64,000 nt of DNA from Bradyrhizobium iriomotense (GTDB lineage: Bacteria; Pseudomonadota; Alphaproteobacteria; Rhizobiales; Xanthobacteraceae). The first letter of the stretch is position 1; each line of letters starts with the position of its first letter. Below the pieces are notes generated by a model. It was not told the origin of the DNA and ran no database searches. It saw nothing but the letters and a program-made list of their open reading frames with translations. The stretch lies in contig NZ_JAFCJZ010000015.1 in NCBI RefSeq assembly GCF_018130765.1, positions 169,426-233,425 of the forward strand. Reading direction: 5' to 3'. Shown here piece by piece: positions 24,812 through 32,853 of this stretch. The translations under genes were made by a program, and so were the position numbers.

Positions 24812-26577
24812 GCCGCCACTCCGAGATAGGCCTTGATCACTTCGGGATTGGTCTTGATCGTGGCGGGCGTGCCTTCCGCGATCTTGGTACCGAAATCCAG
24901 CACCACGATGCGGTCGGCGAGGTTCATCACAAAGCCCATGTCGTGCTCGACCAAAAGGACGGACATTCCGCCGTCGCGCAGCTCGCGGAGCAGTGCGGCG
25001 AGGCGCTGCTTCTCCATGTGGCGCAGGCCCGCGGCCGGCTCGTCGAGCAGCAGCAGCATCGGATCGACGCAGAGCGCGCGGGCGATCTCGACGATGCGCT
25101 GCTGGCCGAGAGAGAGACTGCCAGCAAGCTGGTGCATCTGATCGGCGAGGCCGACGCGCTCGATCTGGCGGGCGGCCTCGGCAAGCAGCTTTGCCTCATC
25201 GGCGCGGTCGAGCCGCAGCATCGAGGCGATCGGGCCCGAATGGCCGCGCAGATGCGCGCCGATCGCGACGTTCTCCAGCACGGTCATGTCAGGGACCAGC
25301 TTGACGTGCTGGAAGGTCCTGCTGATGCCGAGCTTGACGATCTCCTGCGGCGGCGCCTTGTCGACCTTGTTGCCGAGCACCGAGATCGAGCCTGATGTGG
25401 CCGACAGCACGCCGGTGATCAGGTTGAAGGTGGTGCTCTTGCCGGCGCCGTTCGGACCGATCAGCGCGACGATCTCCTTGGCCTGGACCTCGAAGGAGAC
25501 GTTGTTGACCGCGACCACGCCGCCGAATTGTTTTCTCGCCTTTTCGACCTGGAGCAGCACGCCGGCCTCGGCGGGCGCGCGGGTGCGCTGCTCCAGCTTC
25601 AGCGAGGTGTCCGGTTTCTTGCCGCTGGTCCGCTCGGGCAGGAAGGACATCAGCCAGGGCCAGAGGCCGCCGGGGGCGAGCTGCAGCAGCGCCACCAGCA
25701 TGATGCCGAACACGATGGTCTCGACCTGGCCGGAGCCGGGCAGGATCAGCGGCAGATAGCTCTGCAGCACCTCTTTCAGCACCACGACGATCGCCGCGCC
25801 CAGCACGCCGCCCCAGACATAGCCGGCGCCGCCGACCACCGCGATGAAGAGATATTCGATGCCGGCCTGCGCACCGAACGGCGTCGGGTTCACCGCGCGC
25901 TGCAGATGCGCGTAGAGCCAGCCGGAGAGGCCGGCCAGCACCGCGGCATGGATGAACACCAAGAGCTTGGCGCGCGGCGTGTGCACGCCGAACGCTTCCG
26001 CCGCGACATGGCCGCGGCGGAGCGCGCGGATGGCGCGGCCGGTGCGGGAGTCCAGCAGGTTCATCGTCAGCAGCGCCGAGAGGATCACGGCAACCCAGAT
26101 CGCGTAATAGATCGAGCCGGGCGAGAGCATCCTGAACGTGCCGATCGACAGCGGCGGGATCGCCGAGATGCCGTCGTTGCGCCCCAGGAATTCCAGCTTG
26201 CTGAAGAGGTAGAACAGGCCAAGCCCCCAGGCGAGCGTGCCGAGCGGCAGATAGTGGCCCGACAGGCGGACCGTGATCAGCCCGAGCAGCACTGCCAGCG
26301 ATCCGCTGACCACGAGCGACAGCGGCAGCGTCAGCCAGGGCGACAGGCCGTAGGCCGTCGACAGCACTGCGGTGGTGTAGGCACCGAAGCCGACGAAGGC
26401 CGCCTGCCCGAACGAGGTGAGGCCGCCGACGCCGGTCAGCAGCACGAGGCCCATCGCGACCAGCGCCGCAAGGCCGATATTGTCGAGCAGCACGATCCAG
26501 AACGGCGGCATGCCCGGGACGAATGGAATCGCCGCCATGACAAGTGCGAAGACGAGGATGGGAAGCCGGCTCTGCAT
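24808..26577 (-). CDS. Fused Liv-type permease and ATP-binding protein (LivM-LivG)
   Basis: In this 589-residue fusion, residues 1-315 are a LivM permease with 8-10 membrane segments (GLTSFGQAAFVGFGAYTTAV; SRTGRAIRALRRGHVAAEAF). After a short linker rich in Lys, Thr and Arg, residues 340-589 form a LivG ATPase: Walker A GPNGAGKSTT (374-383), signature LSLGQQRIVEIARAL and Walker B LLLLDEPAAGL. The signature has Leu in place of the usual first Gly. One reading frame covers both domains without a break, so it is a true fusion. It lies 7 bases after livH. Confidence 0.92.
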   Translation of the reverse strand: MQSRLPILVFALVMAAIPFVPGMPPFWIVLLDNIGLAALVAMGLVLLTGVGGLTSFGQAAFVGFGAYTTAVLSTAYGLSPWLTLPLSLVVSGSLAVLLGLITVRLSGHYLPLGTLAWGLGLFYLFSKLEFLGRNDGISAIPPLSIGTFRMLSPGSIYYAIWVAVILSALLTMNLLDSRTGRAIRALRRGHVAAEAFGVHTPRAKLLVFIHAAVLAGLSGWLYAHLQRAVNPTPFGAQAGIEYLFIAVVGGAGYVWGGVLGAAIVVVLKEVLQSYLPLILPGSGQVETIVFGIMLVALLQLAPGGLWPWLMSFLPERTSGKKPDTSLKLEQRTRAPAEAGVLLQVEKARKQFGGVVAVNNVSFEVQAKEIVALIGPNGAGKSTTFNLITGVLSATSGSISVLGNKVDKAPPQEIVKLGISRTFQHVKLVPDMTVLENVAIGAHLRGHSGPIASMLRLDRADEAKLLAEAARQIERVGLADQMHQLAGSLSLGQQRIVEIARALCVDPMLLLLDEPAAGLRHMEKQRLAALLRELRDGGMSVLLVEHDMGFVMNLADRIVVLDFGTKIAEGTPATIKTNPEVIKAYLGVAA

Positions 26578-26584
26578 CTTGGCC

Positions 26585-27625
26585 TCAGTCCTTCTCTTCT
26601 TCGACGGCGGGCGCAGCGAGCGAGCGCAGCAGCAGCACGGGGATCAGCAGCATGAAGACGATCACCTCCTTGTAGTTGGAGGCATAGAAGGACGAGAACG
26701 CCTCGACGATGCCGACGACCAGCGCCGCGACGGCGGTGAGGGGGTAGCTGACGAGCCCGCCGATGATCGCAGCGACGAAGCCCTTCAGGCCGATCAGGAA
26801 GCCCGAGTCATAGTAGAGCGTCGTGATCGGCACGATCATGATGCCCGACAGCGCGCCGATGACGGAGGCCAGCAGGAAGGCAATCTGCCCCGACAGCGTG
26901 GTGCGGATGCCGGCAAGCCGCGCGCCCAGCCGATTCACGGCGGTTGCGCGCAGCGCCTTGCCGTAGAGCGTCAGGCCGAAGAACAGCCAGAGCCCGACTA
27001 TGAAGGCGATGGTGATGCCGTAGACGGTGAGGCTCTGGCCGGTGAAGCGCAGCGAGCCCGCGGTGAACGCGCCCGACAACACGGCAGGTCCGCGCTGGCC
27101 TTCGGCGCCGAAGAACAACAGGCCGAGGCCCTGCAGCGCAAGGTGAACGCCGACCGATGCGATCAGCAGCACCAGCACGGAGGTGTGGGCCAACGGCTGG
27201 AAGGCAATGCGATAGAGATAGAGGCCGATCATCGCCACGATCACCAGCGATAGCGCGATGCAGACCGCCACCGGCGGCTTCTGCGCGGCGAAATAGATGG
27301 TCAGCGCCAGCACGATGGAAGGCAGCACGATGTTGGTGATGAAGCTGCGGACGACCAGCCGCCCATGCAGCGCCTTGCGCGCCACGAACAGGTCGAAGGC
27401 GAAGGCGCCGATGCCGAGTGCCAGCGCGAGCTTCGCCGTGCCCGGCATCTGGCCCGCGGCCAGCGAGGCGTAGGTCAGCGCGCCATAGGTGACGAATTCG
27501 CCCTGGGGAATGAGGATGACGCGGGTGACGGCGAACACCAGCACCAGCGCCAGGCCGAGCAGCGCGTAAATTGCGCCATTGGTGATGCCGTCCTGCACCA
27601 GGAACAGCATGATAGTGGTGTTCAA
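26585..27625 (-). CDS. livH: Liv-type ABC transporter permease (LivH)
   Basis: This 346-residue inner-membrane permease has the LivH N-terminus DGITNGAIYALLGLALVLVF and VTRVILIPQGEFVTYGALTY, then GARLAGIRTTLSGQIAFLLA and YYDSGFLIGLKGFVAAIIGG. I chose the TTG at 27625 because a GGGGAG lies about 9 bases upstream; the ATG at 27610 is an alternative five codons in. It is the first gene of the livH-livMG-livF operon, downstream of the perfect 10-bp repeat at 27711-27744. Confidence 0.88.
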   Translation of the reverse strand: MNTTIMLFLVQDGITNGAIYALLGLALVLVFAVTRVILIPQGEFVTYGALTYASLAAGQMPGTAKLALALGIGAFAFDLFVARKALHGRLVVRSFITNIVLPSIVLALTIYFAAQKPPVAVCIALSLVIVAMIGLYLYRIAFQPLAHTSVLVLLIASVGVHLALQGLGLLFFGAEGQRGPAVLSGAFTAGSLRFTGQSLTVYGITIAFIVGLWLFFGLTLYGKALRATAVNRLGARLAGIRTTLSGQIAFLLASVIGALSGIMIVPITTLYYDSGFLIGLKGFVAAIIGGLVSYPLTAVAALVVGIVEAFSSFYASNYKEVIVFMLLIPVLLLRSLAAPAVEEEKD

Positions 27626-27710
27626 GACCGGACGCTCCCCCTCAAGATTGGGGACCGGCCTCCGCAATTGCGGTGGATGGTCCCCACACAGCCATTGAAA
27701 TACGCTGACG

Positions 27711-27744
27711 ATATTTGATATGGTCCATAACAATTATCAAATAT
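27711..27744. promoter_or_regulatory. Perfect 10-bp inverted repeat, candidate MarR operator
   Basis: ATATTTGATA (27711-27720) and TATCAAATAT (27735-27744) are exact complements with a 14-base spacer. It lies between the divergent livH operon and the MarR gene, in an AT-rich patch that probably also holds promoter elements. Confidence 0.75.
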
Positions 27745-27802
27745 AACTTCAAGGGCGGGGAACGACCCGTCCTGAATTTAGCGGGATTACGAGCACGAGG
27801 CG

Positions 27803-28324
27803 ATGACCGTTTCCAAAACCGCTGAAAAGTCTTCAGAAAAGCCTGCCGACGCGGCCAAGGGCCGCAAGGACGCGGGCGAGCCGCAGGCGGAAGCCCTCCA
27901 GCTCGGCGAGCTTTCCGAGCAGCTCGGCTATGTCCTGAAACGGGCACAGCTCAAGGTGTTCGAGAACTTCTTGCGCTGCATGGCCTCGCTCCAGCTGACG
28001 CCGGCGCAGTTCTCGGTGCTGCTGCTGGTCGAGAAGAACCCCGGCCGTAACCAGACCGAGATCGCCTCCACCCTCGGCATCCTCAGGCCGAACTTCGTGG
28101 CCATGCTCGACAATCTCGAGAGCCGCGACCTTTGCGCGCGGATCCGCTCCACCAACGACCGCCGATCGCACATCCTGGTCCTGACCGACAAGGGCAAGGC
28201 GGTGCTGGCGCGGGCCAAGAAGCTCGTCGCCACCAAGCACGAGGCGCGGCTGAACGATCTGCTCGGCCAGGCCAACCGCGAAGCGCTGATCGGGATGCTC
28301 TCGAAGATCGCCAACGAGTTTTGA
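27803..28324 (+). CDS. MarR family transcriptional regulator
   Basis: This 173-residue protein has a Lys/Ala-rich N-terminal tail of about 30 residues. The MarR winged helix (LTPAQFSVLLLVEKNPGRNQ, TEIASTLGILRPNFVAMLDN, LESRDLCARIRSTNDRRSHI) and the dimer helices follow. The tail and arrangement recall the BadR/CouR group of R. palustris, which sense aryl-CoA esters, but that is memory-based inference. It is divergent from the livH operon and likely binds the repeat at 27711-27744. Confidence 0.9.
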   Translation: MTVSKTAEKSSEKPADAAKGRKDAGEPQAEALQLGELSEQLGYVLKRAQLKVFENFLRCMASLQLTPAQFSVLLLVEKNPGRNQTEIASTLGILRPNFVAMLDNLESRDLCARIRSTNDRRSHILVLTDKGKAVLARAKKLVATKHEARLNDLLGQANREALIGMLSKIANEF

Positions 28325-28417
28325 GGCGGATCCTCTCCTGGAGGGGGAGGGTCGGCCGCGCGGAGCTGAAGTCGCACGTCTGCGAAGTCTTGAGCTCTCC
28401 CCCCATGGCACACTGCG

Positions 28418-28586
28418 CTCCCTCCCCCCTTGCGGGGGAGGGCGGGGGAGAGGGGTGGCCCAGCAAATGGCGTGCGATATATTCCACACTATCAGCAACA
28501 GCGGACTCGTGATGCGGACTCCGTCGAGAGAGCGTGCCGTGTGGCACCCCTCTCCCTAGCCCTCCCCCGCAAGGGGGGAGGGAACG
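28418..28586. repeat. Palindromic intergenic repeat, family B1
   Basis: It starts GCTCCCTCCCCCCTTGCGGG and ends CCCGCAAGGGGGGAGGGAAC, with GGGGAGAGGGGTGGCC and GTGGCACCCCTCTCCC inside. It lies in the 600-base gap between the MarR gene and the XRE gene, which also holds the glycerate kinase remnant (28610-28784) and a dyad at 28848-28868. A fragment resembling family B3 lies at about 28335-28360. Confidence 0.8.
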
Positions 28587-28609
28587 CAGCGGAGCGTGGG
28601 GCAGACGCC

Positions 28610-28784
28610 TCAATCCACCAAAATCACCCTGATATCATTCACGTTCGTCAGCGTCGCGCCGGGCTGCAGCAGATCGCGTGTGGCCTCGAAGGAACGTCGT
28701 CGCGTCGTTGTTGTCGAGATAGGCCTGCGGCTGCAGCCCTTGCGCCTTCATCTTCGCGAAGGTCGCAGCATCGATCAGCGCGCC
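28610..28784 (-). pseudogene. Remnant of the 3' end of a glycerate kinase gene
   Basis: It matches the last 57 codons of the intact gene at 36457-37740. By eye there are about 13 substitutions and one inserted base over about 172 bases, roughly 92% identity. The inserted G near 28690 shifts the frame, so ALIDAATFAKMKAQGLQPQA and YLDNNDATTF read correctly but the continuation does not. The terminal Val-Asp codons are kept, followed by TGA. Similarity stops abruptly at 28784. It lies in the same orientation as the intact copy 7.8 kb away. Confidence 0.9.
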
Positions 28785-28847
28785 ACACGCGCCCCGGAGG
28801 GCGTGAGTTCCGAAGACGTCGAACGGAATGATGCGTCGCATATAGAA

Positions 28848-28868
28848 AATGATGCTTGAAACGTCATT
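28848..28868. promoter_or_regulatory. Dyad upstream of the XRE regulator
   Basis: AATGATG (28848-28854) and CGTCATT (28862-28868) are complementary at 6 of 7 positions with a 7-base spacer, in an AT-rich patch 57 bases before the XRE start. It may be an operator or part of the promoter for the hydrogenase-4-like operon. Confidence 0.4.
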
Positions 28869-28924
28869 ATGTGCGCCCTAAGCTTGGTTGATTGATCACC
28901 GCAACTGCCAGGGATGTCCTGCCC

Positions 28925-29194
28925 GTGATCACCGCCGCGCAGCTTCGAGCCGCCCGTGCCTTGCTCAGGATCGACCAGCGCGAACTCGCGCAGCGCTGCT
29001 CGCTGTCTCTGCCGACGATCCAGCGCATGGAGGCCTCCGAAGGGGTGATCCGCGGCAACGTCGATTCCCTGGTGAAGCTGGTCGAGGCGCTGTCGGTTGC
29101 CGGCATCGAGCTGATCGCCGAGGGGGCGGCGTCGAGTGCCGGGGGCCGCGGTGTGCGGCTGAAGTCCCCACCCCCGAGCGCAGGCGACCAATAG
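28925..29194 (+). CDS. XRE-family helix-turn-helix regulator
   Basis: This 89-residue protein is a single Cro/C1-type HTH: ITAAQLRAARALLRIDQREL, AQRCSLSLPTIQRMEASEGV, then NVDSLVKLVEALSVAGIELI. I chose the GTG at 28925 because the domain begins there, as in homologs; a TTG at 28892 would add 11 residues. The C-terminal tail is short and polar. It stands 40 bases upstream of the hydrogenase-4-like genes on the same strand and probably controls them. Confidence 0.82.
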   Translation: MITAAQLRAARALLRIDQRELAQRCSLSLPTIQRMEASEGVIRGNVDSLVKLVEALSVAGIELIAEGAASSAGGRGVRLKSPPPSAGDQ

Positions 29195-29234
29195 CGATGG
29201 CGACGCGTGCGCAGATCATGATCGAGGAGTGGCC

Positions 29235-31235
29235 ATGATCGCCGTGGCGCTATGGTCAGTGGCGGTTCTGCTGGCGCTGGCGCCTGCGGGAGTCGTGCTG
29301 TCGACGCGCCCGCGTGGCTCGCTCATCCTTTACGGCGGATGCCTGATCGCCACATCGACGCTATGTGTCACGGCGCTGACCGATCTGCTCTATTTCCCTC
29401 ATCTGGCGCCGAGCGTGACACTGCCGATCGGACTGCCCTGGCTCGGTGCCCATTTCCGGCTCGATGCACTGTCCGCCTTCTTCCTCGTCGTCGTTAATCT
29501 CGGCGGCGTCGCTGCGAGTCTGTTCGCGCTCGGTTACGGCCAGCACGAGGACTCCCCCGGCCGCGTGCTACCGTTCTATCCCGCCTATCTCGCAGCGATG
29601 AATGTCGTCGTGCTCGCAAACGATGCCTTCAGCTTCCTGGTCGCCTGGGAATTCATGTCGCTGACCTCCTGGGCGATGGTCGTGTCGCATCACCGGGAGG
29701 CCGAGAATGTCCGCGCCGGCTATGTCTATCTTCTGATGGCAAGTTTCGGCACGCTGGCGCTGCTGCTCGCCTTCGGCCTGCTCGCAAGCGGTGCCGGTTA
29801 CGACTTCGATGCAATCCGGGCCTCGCATCCTTCCGCTGCGCTGACCGGCATGGTTGTGATCCTCGTGCTGCTGGGCGCCGGCTCCAAGGCTGGCCTGGTG
29901 CCGCTGCACGCCTGGCTGCCGCTTGCCCATCCCGCCGCACCCAGCCACGTCTCCGGCCTCATGAGTGGCGTCATGACCAAGGTCGCCGTCTACGGTTTCG
30001 TGCGCATCGTCTTTGATCTTCTGCCCGAACCGGTGTGGTGGTGGAGCATGGTCGTGCTGCTGGTCGGCGGCCCGACGGCGACGCTGGGCGTGCTCTATGC
30101 GCTGATGCAGCGCGACATCAAGCGCGTGCTCGCCTATTCAACGATTGAGAATATCGGTATCATCTTCACCGGCCTCGGGCTGGCGCTGGCTTTCAAGGCG
30201 GAAGGGCTCGACTGGGTGGCGGCGCTCGCTTTCACCGCGGCGATGCTGCACGTCTTCAATCATGCGCTGTTCAAAAGCCTGTTGTTCTTCGGCGCCGGTG
30301 CGGTGCTGGGAGCAACCGGCGAGCGCGACATGGAGAAGCTCGGCGGGCTGATCCATCGCATGCCGAAGACGGCGTTCGCGGTACTGGTCGGCTGCGTCGC
30401 GATCTCGGCATTGCCGCCGTTCAACGGCTTCGTTTCGGAGTGGCTGACCTTCCAGGCGATCCTGCTCTCACCGCAACTGCCGAACTGGGGATTGAAGCTG
30501 ATCATCCCGGCGGTCGGCGGACTGCTGGCGCTCGCCGCTGCTTTCGCCGCAGCGTGTTTCGTCAAACTCTACGGCATCAGCTTCCTCGGCCGTCCCCGTT
30601 CGGATGTCGCCGCATCCGCGCACGAAACGGATCGCTTCTCGCTCGCCGCGATGTTCGCGCTAGCCGTTCTCTGCCTAGTCGCCGGCATCCTGCCCGGCCT
30701 CTTCATCGACGCGCTCGCGCCGGTGAGCAAGGCCATGGTCGGCAACGTCATGCCGTACCAGACCGGACTGGACTGGCTGACCATCGTGCCGATCGCGGAG
30801 AGCCGCAGCTCCTATAACGGCCTCCTGGTATTTCTGTTCGCGGCGCTCAGCGGCATGGCCGCAGCCTCCGCCATTCATCGCCTGGCGTCCGATCGCTTGC
30901 GTCGCGCCCCGGCCTGGGATTGCGGCTATCCGGATCCGAGCCCCACGATCCAGTACTCGGCCTCCAGCTTCTCTCAGCCGATCCGCCGCGTGTTCGGCAG
31001 CGTGATCTTCGCTGCGCGCGAGATCGGCGAGATGCCGCCGCCCCTGTCGCCTTCGCCGGCCCGGCTCACCGTCGACATGCGCGACCTGATCTGGGATGCG
31101 CTCTACGCGCCGATCGCCAAGGTGATCGGCGTTGCGACCGAGCGCATCAATATGCTGCAATTCTTCACCATCCGCCGCTATCTGACCCTGGTCTTCGCCG
31201 CGTTGATCGTGCTGCTCCTGGTGGTGGCGCTATGA
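29235..31235 (+). CDS. hyfB: Hydrogenase-4 subunit B-like antiporter-type membrane subunit
   Basis: This 666-residue membrane protein belongs to the NuoL/MrpA/HyfB family with about 16 helices. The pumping residues are kept: Glu139 in VAWEFMSLTSWAMVV, Lys218 in LLGAGSKAGLVPLHAWLP and the lysine in HALFKSLLFFGAGAV. The long C-terminal extension with APAWDCGYPDPSPTIQYSAS and a final helix is typical of HyfB/HycC rather than NuoL. The ATG at 29235 follows GAGGAG. The stop overlaps the next start in ATGA. It likely moves protons or Na+ across the inner membrane. Confidence 0.92.
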   Translation: MIAVALWSVAVLLALAPAGVVLSTRPRGSLILYGGCLIATSTLCVTALTDLLYFPHLAPSVTLPIGLPWLGAHFRLDALSAFFLVVVNLGGVAASLFALGYGQHEDSPGRVLPFYPAYLAAMNVVVLANDAFSFLVAWEFMSLTSWAMVVSHHREAENVRAGYVYLLMASFGTLALLLAFGLLASGAGYDFDAIRASHPSAALTGMVVILVLLGAGSKAGLVPLHAWLPLAHPAAPSHVSGLMSGVMTKVAVYGFVRIVFDLLPEPVWWWSMVVLLVGGPTATLGVLYALMQRDIKRVLAYSTIENIGIIFTGLGLALAFKAEGLDWVAALAFTAAMLHVFNHALFKSLLFFGAGAVLGATGERDMEKLGGLIHRMPKTAFAVLVGCVAISALPPFNGFVSEWLTFQAILLSPQLPNWGLKLIIPAVGGLLALAAAFAAACFVKLYGISFLGRPRSDVAASAHETDRFSLAAMFALAVLCLVAGILPGLFIDALAPVSKAMVGNVMPYQTGLDWLTIVPIAESRSSYNGLLVFLFAALSGMAAASAIHRLASDRLRRAPAWDCGYPDPSPTIQYSASSFSQPIRRVFGSVIFAAREIGEMPPPLSPSPARLTVDMRDLIWDALYAPIAKVIGVATERINMLQFFTIRRYLTLVFAALIVLLLVVAL

Positions 31236-32188
31236 CCGCGCTTCGCGACATCCTCTCGCAAGGCGTTCAGATGTGCCTCGTGCTGCTGCTTGCGCCATTG
31301 CTAACCGGCTTCGTCCGCAAGGTGAAGGCGCGGCTGTTACGTCGGCGCGGTCCGCCGCTCTTGCAGCCCTATCGCGATCTCATCCGCCTGATGCGCAAGG
31401 ACGTCGTGCTCGCGGACAACGCCTCCTGGCTGTTCCGCGTCATTCCCTATCTGATGTTCGCGGGAACCTGGGTCGCGGCCTCGTTGGTGCCGACTTTCGG
31501 CAACGGGCTCCTGTTCTCCTGGACCGCCGACCTCATCGCCATCATCGCACTGCTCGGCAGCGCGCGTTTCTTCCAGGCGCTCGCCGGCATGGACGTCGGC
31601 ACCGCCTTCGGCGGCATCGGCTCCAGTCGCGAGGTGATGATCGCCTCGCTCGCCGAGCCTGCGATGCTGATCACCGTCTTCTCCGTCGCAATGATCGCAG
31701 GCTCGACCCAGCTCTCCAACGTCGCCGAATTCATGGGCTCGGACGCGGTCGGTCTGCGTGTGTCGCTGGGCATGGCGTTCGTGGCCCTGACCATCATGGC
31801 GCTGGCGGAGAATGCCCGTATCCCCGTCGATAACCCCGCCACCCATCTCGAGCTCACCATGGTGCATGAGGCCATGGTGCTGGAATATTCGGGGCGGCAT
31901 CTCGCGCTGATCGATCTGTCGTCGCAGCTCAAGCTCCTGCTCTATGTCTCGCTGATCGCCTGCGTGTTCCTGCCATGGAGCATGGCGACCGCGGACGCGA
32001 GCGCTGCGAGGCTCGTTTACGGCGCGCTGGTCTATTTCGGCAAGCTGGTGGTCCTTGGCTTTCTGCTCGCCGTGTTCGAGACGTCGATCGCCAAGATGCG
32101 GGTATTCAGGATCCCCGAGTTCCTGGGCGCGGCGCTGATGTTGGCGCTGCTTGCCACCCTGTTGCGCTTCGTGTCCGGGAGCCTCTAG
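31232..32188 (+). CDS. hyfC: Hydrogenase-4 subunit C-like (NuoH/HycD family) membrane subunit
   Basis: This 318-residue protein has about eight helices and the NuoH/HycD signatures: RRRGPPLLQPYRDLIRLMRK (about 37-56), ENARIPVDNPATHLELTMVH (193-212) and the following EAMVLEYSGRHLALIDLSSQ. It connects the hydrophilic and membrane arms in complex I-type enzymes and carries acidic residues of the quinone-side channel. It overlaps hyfB by four bases and lies 2 bases before hyfE. Confidence 0.92.
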   Translation: MTALRDILSQGVQMCLVLLLAPLLTGFVRKVKARLLRRRGPPLLQPYRDLIRLMRKDVVLADNASWLFRVIPYLMFAGTWVAASLVPTFGNGLLFSWTADLIAIIALLGSARFFQALAGMDVGTAFGGIGSSREVMIASLAEPAMLITVFSVAMIAGSTQLSNVAEFMGSDAVGLRVSLGMAFVALTIMALAENARIPVDNPATHLELTMVHEAMVLEYSGRHLALIDLSSQLKLLLYVSLIACVFLPWSMATADASAARLVYGALVYFGKLVVLGFLLAVFETSIAKMRVFRIPEFLGAALMLALLATLLRFVSGSL

Positions 32189-32190
32189 CG

Positions 32191-32853
32191 ATGAGCAGCC
32201 TGCAATTCGACATCGCCCATCTGCTCGCCGGCTCCCTGGTGCTCGCGAGCTTCATGATGCTCTATCAAGATCGGCTCTATGCGCTGCTCAATGTCTATGC
32301 GCTGCATGCCGGCGTGCTGGCGCTGTCGGTGGCGTGGCAGGCCTATGTGCAGCACGCGCCACATCTCTACGTCACGGCGCTGATCGCTCTGGTCTTCAAG
32401 GCCATCATCATTCCGGTGGCGCTGCACCGGATCATCCGACGCCTCGGCATCCACCGCGAGATCGAGAACGTGATCGGCGTGGGCCTGACCATGATGGCCG
32501 GCATCGGCCTCGTCGCGCTGTCGATGGTGGTGATGCTGCGCGTGACCCCGGGCGCCGACGCGCTGGCGCGCGAAGACCTTGCCTTCTCACTGTCGGTGGT
32601 GCTGCTCGGGCTCCTGATCATGGTAACCCGGCGCAACGCCGTGAGCCAGGTGGTCGGTTTCATGTCGCTGGAGAACGGGCTGGTGCTGGCGGCGACCGGC
32701 GCCAAGGGCATGCCGCTGGTTGTCGAAATCAGCGTCGCTTTCTCGGTGCTGATCGCCTTCATCGTGATCGGCATCTTCCTGTTCCGCATTCGCGAGCGTT
32801 TTGACAGCGTGGACGTGCAGGCGCTCGATCGCTTCAGGGGAGAGCGTCGATGA
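32191..32853 (+). CDS. hyfE: Hydrogenase-4 subunit E-like membrane protein
   Basis: This 220-residue protein, hydrophobic throughout with six or seven helices, matches HyfE: RLYALLNVYALHAGVLALSV, KAIIIPVALHRIIRRLGIHR and SQVVGFMSLENGLVLAATGA. The last resembles NuoK (GFMSLENG...). HyfE is regarded as a NuoK-like part of the pump. It is absent from E. coli Hyc-type complexes, so the operon is of the Hyf rather than the Hyc kind. The stop overlaps the next start in ATGA. Confidence 0.9.
   Translation: MSSLQFDIAHLLAGSLVLASFMMLYQDRLYALLNVYALHAGVLALSVAWQAYVQHAPHLYVTALIALVFKAIIIPVALHRIIRRLGIHREIENVIGVGLTMMAGIGLVALSMVVMLRVTPGADALAREDLAFSLSVVLLGLLIMVTRRNAVSQVVGFMSLENGLVLAATGAKGMPLVVEISVAFSVLIAFIVIGIFLFRIRERFDSVDVQALDRFRGERR

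Noticed and set aside
27662..27673. Palindrome CCGCAATTGCGG in the livH leader as a second operator
   Set aside because: It is short and lies in a position where chance GC-rich palindromes are expected; the 10-bp repeat upstream is a much stronger candidate.
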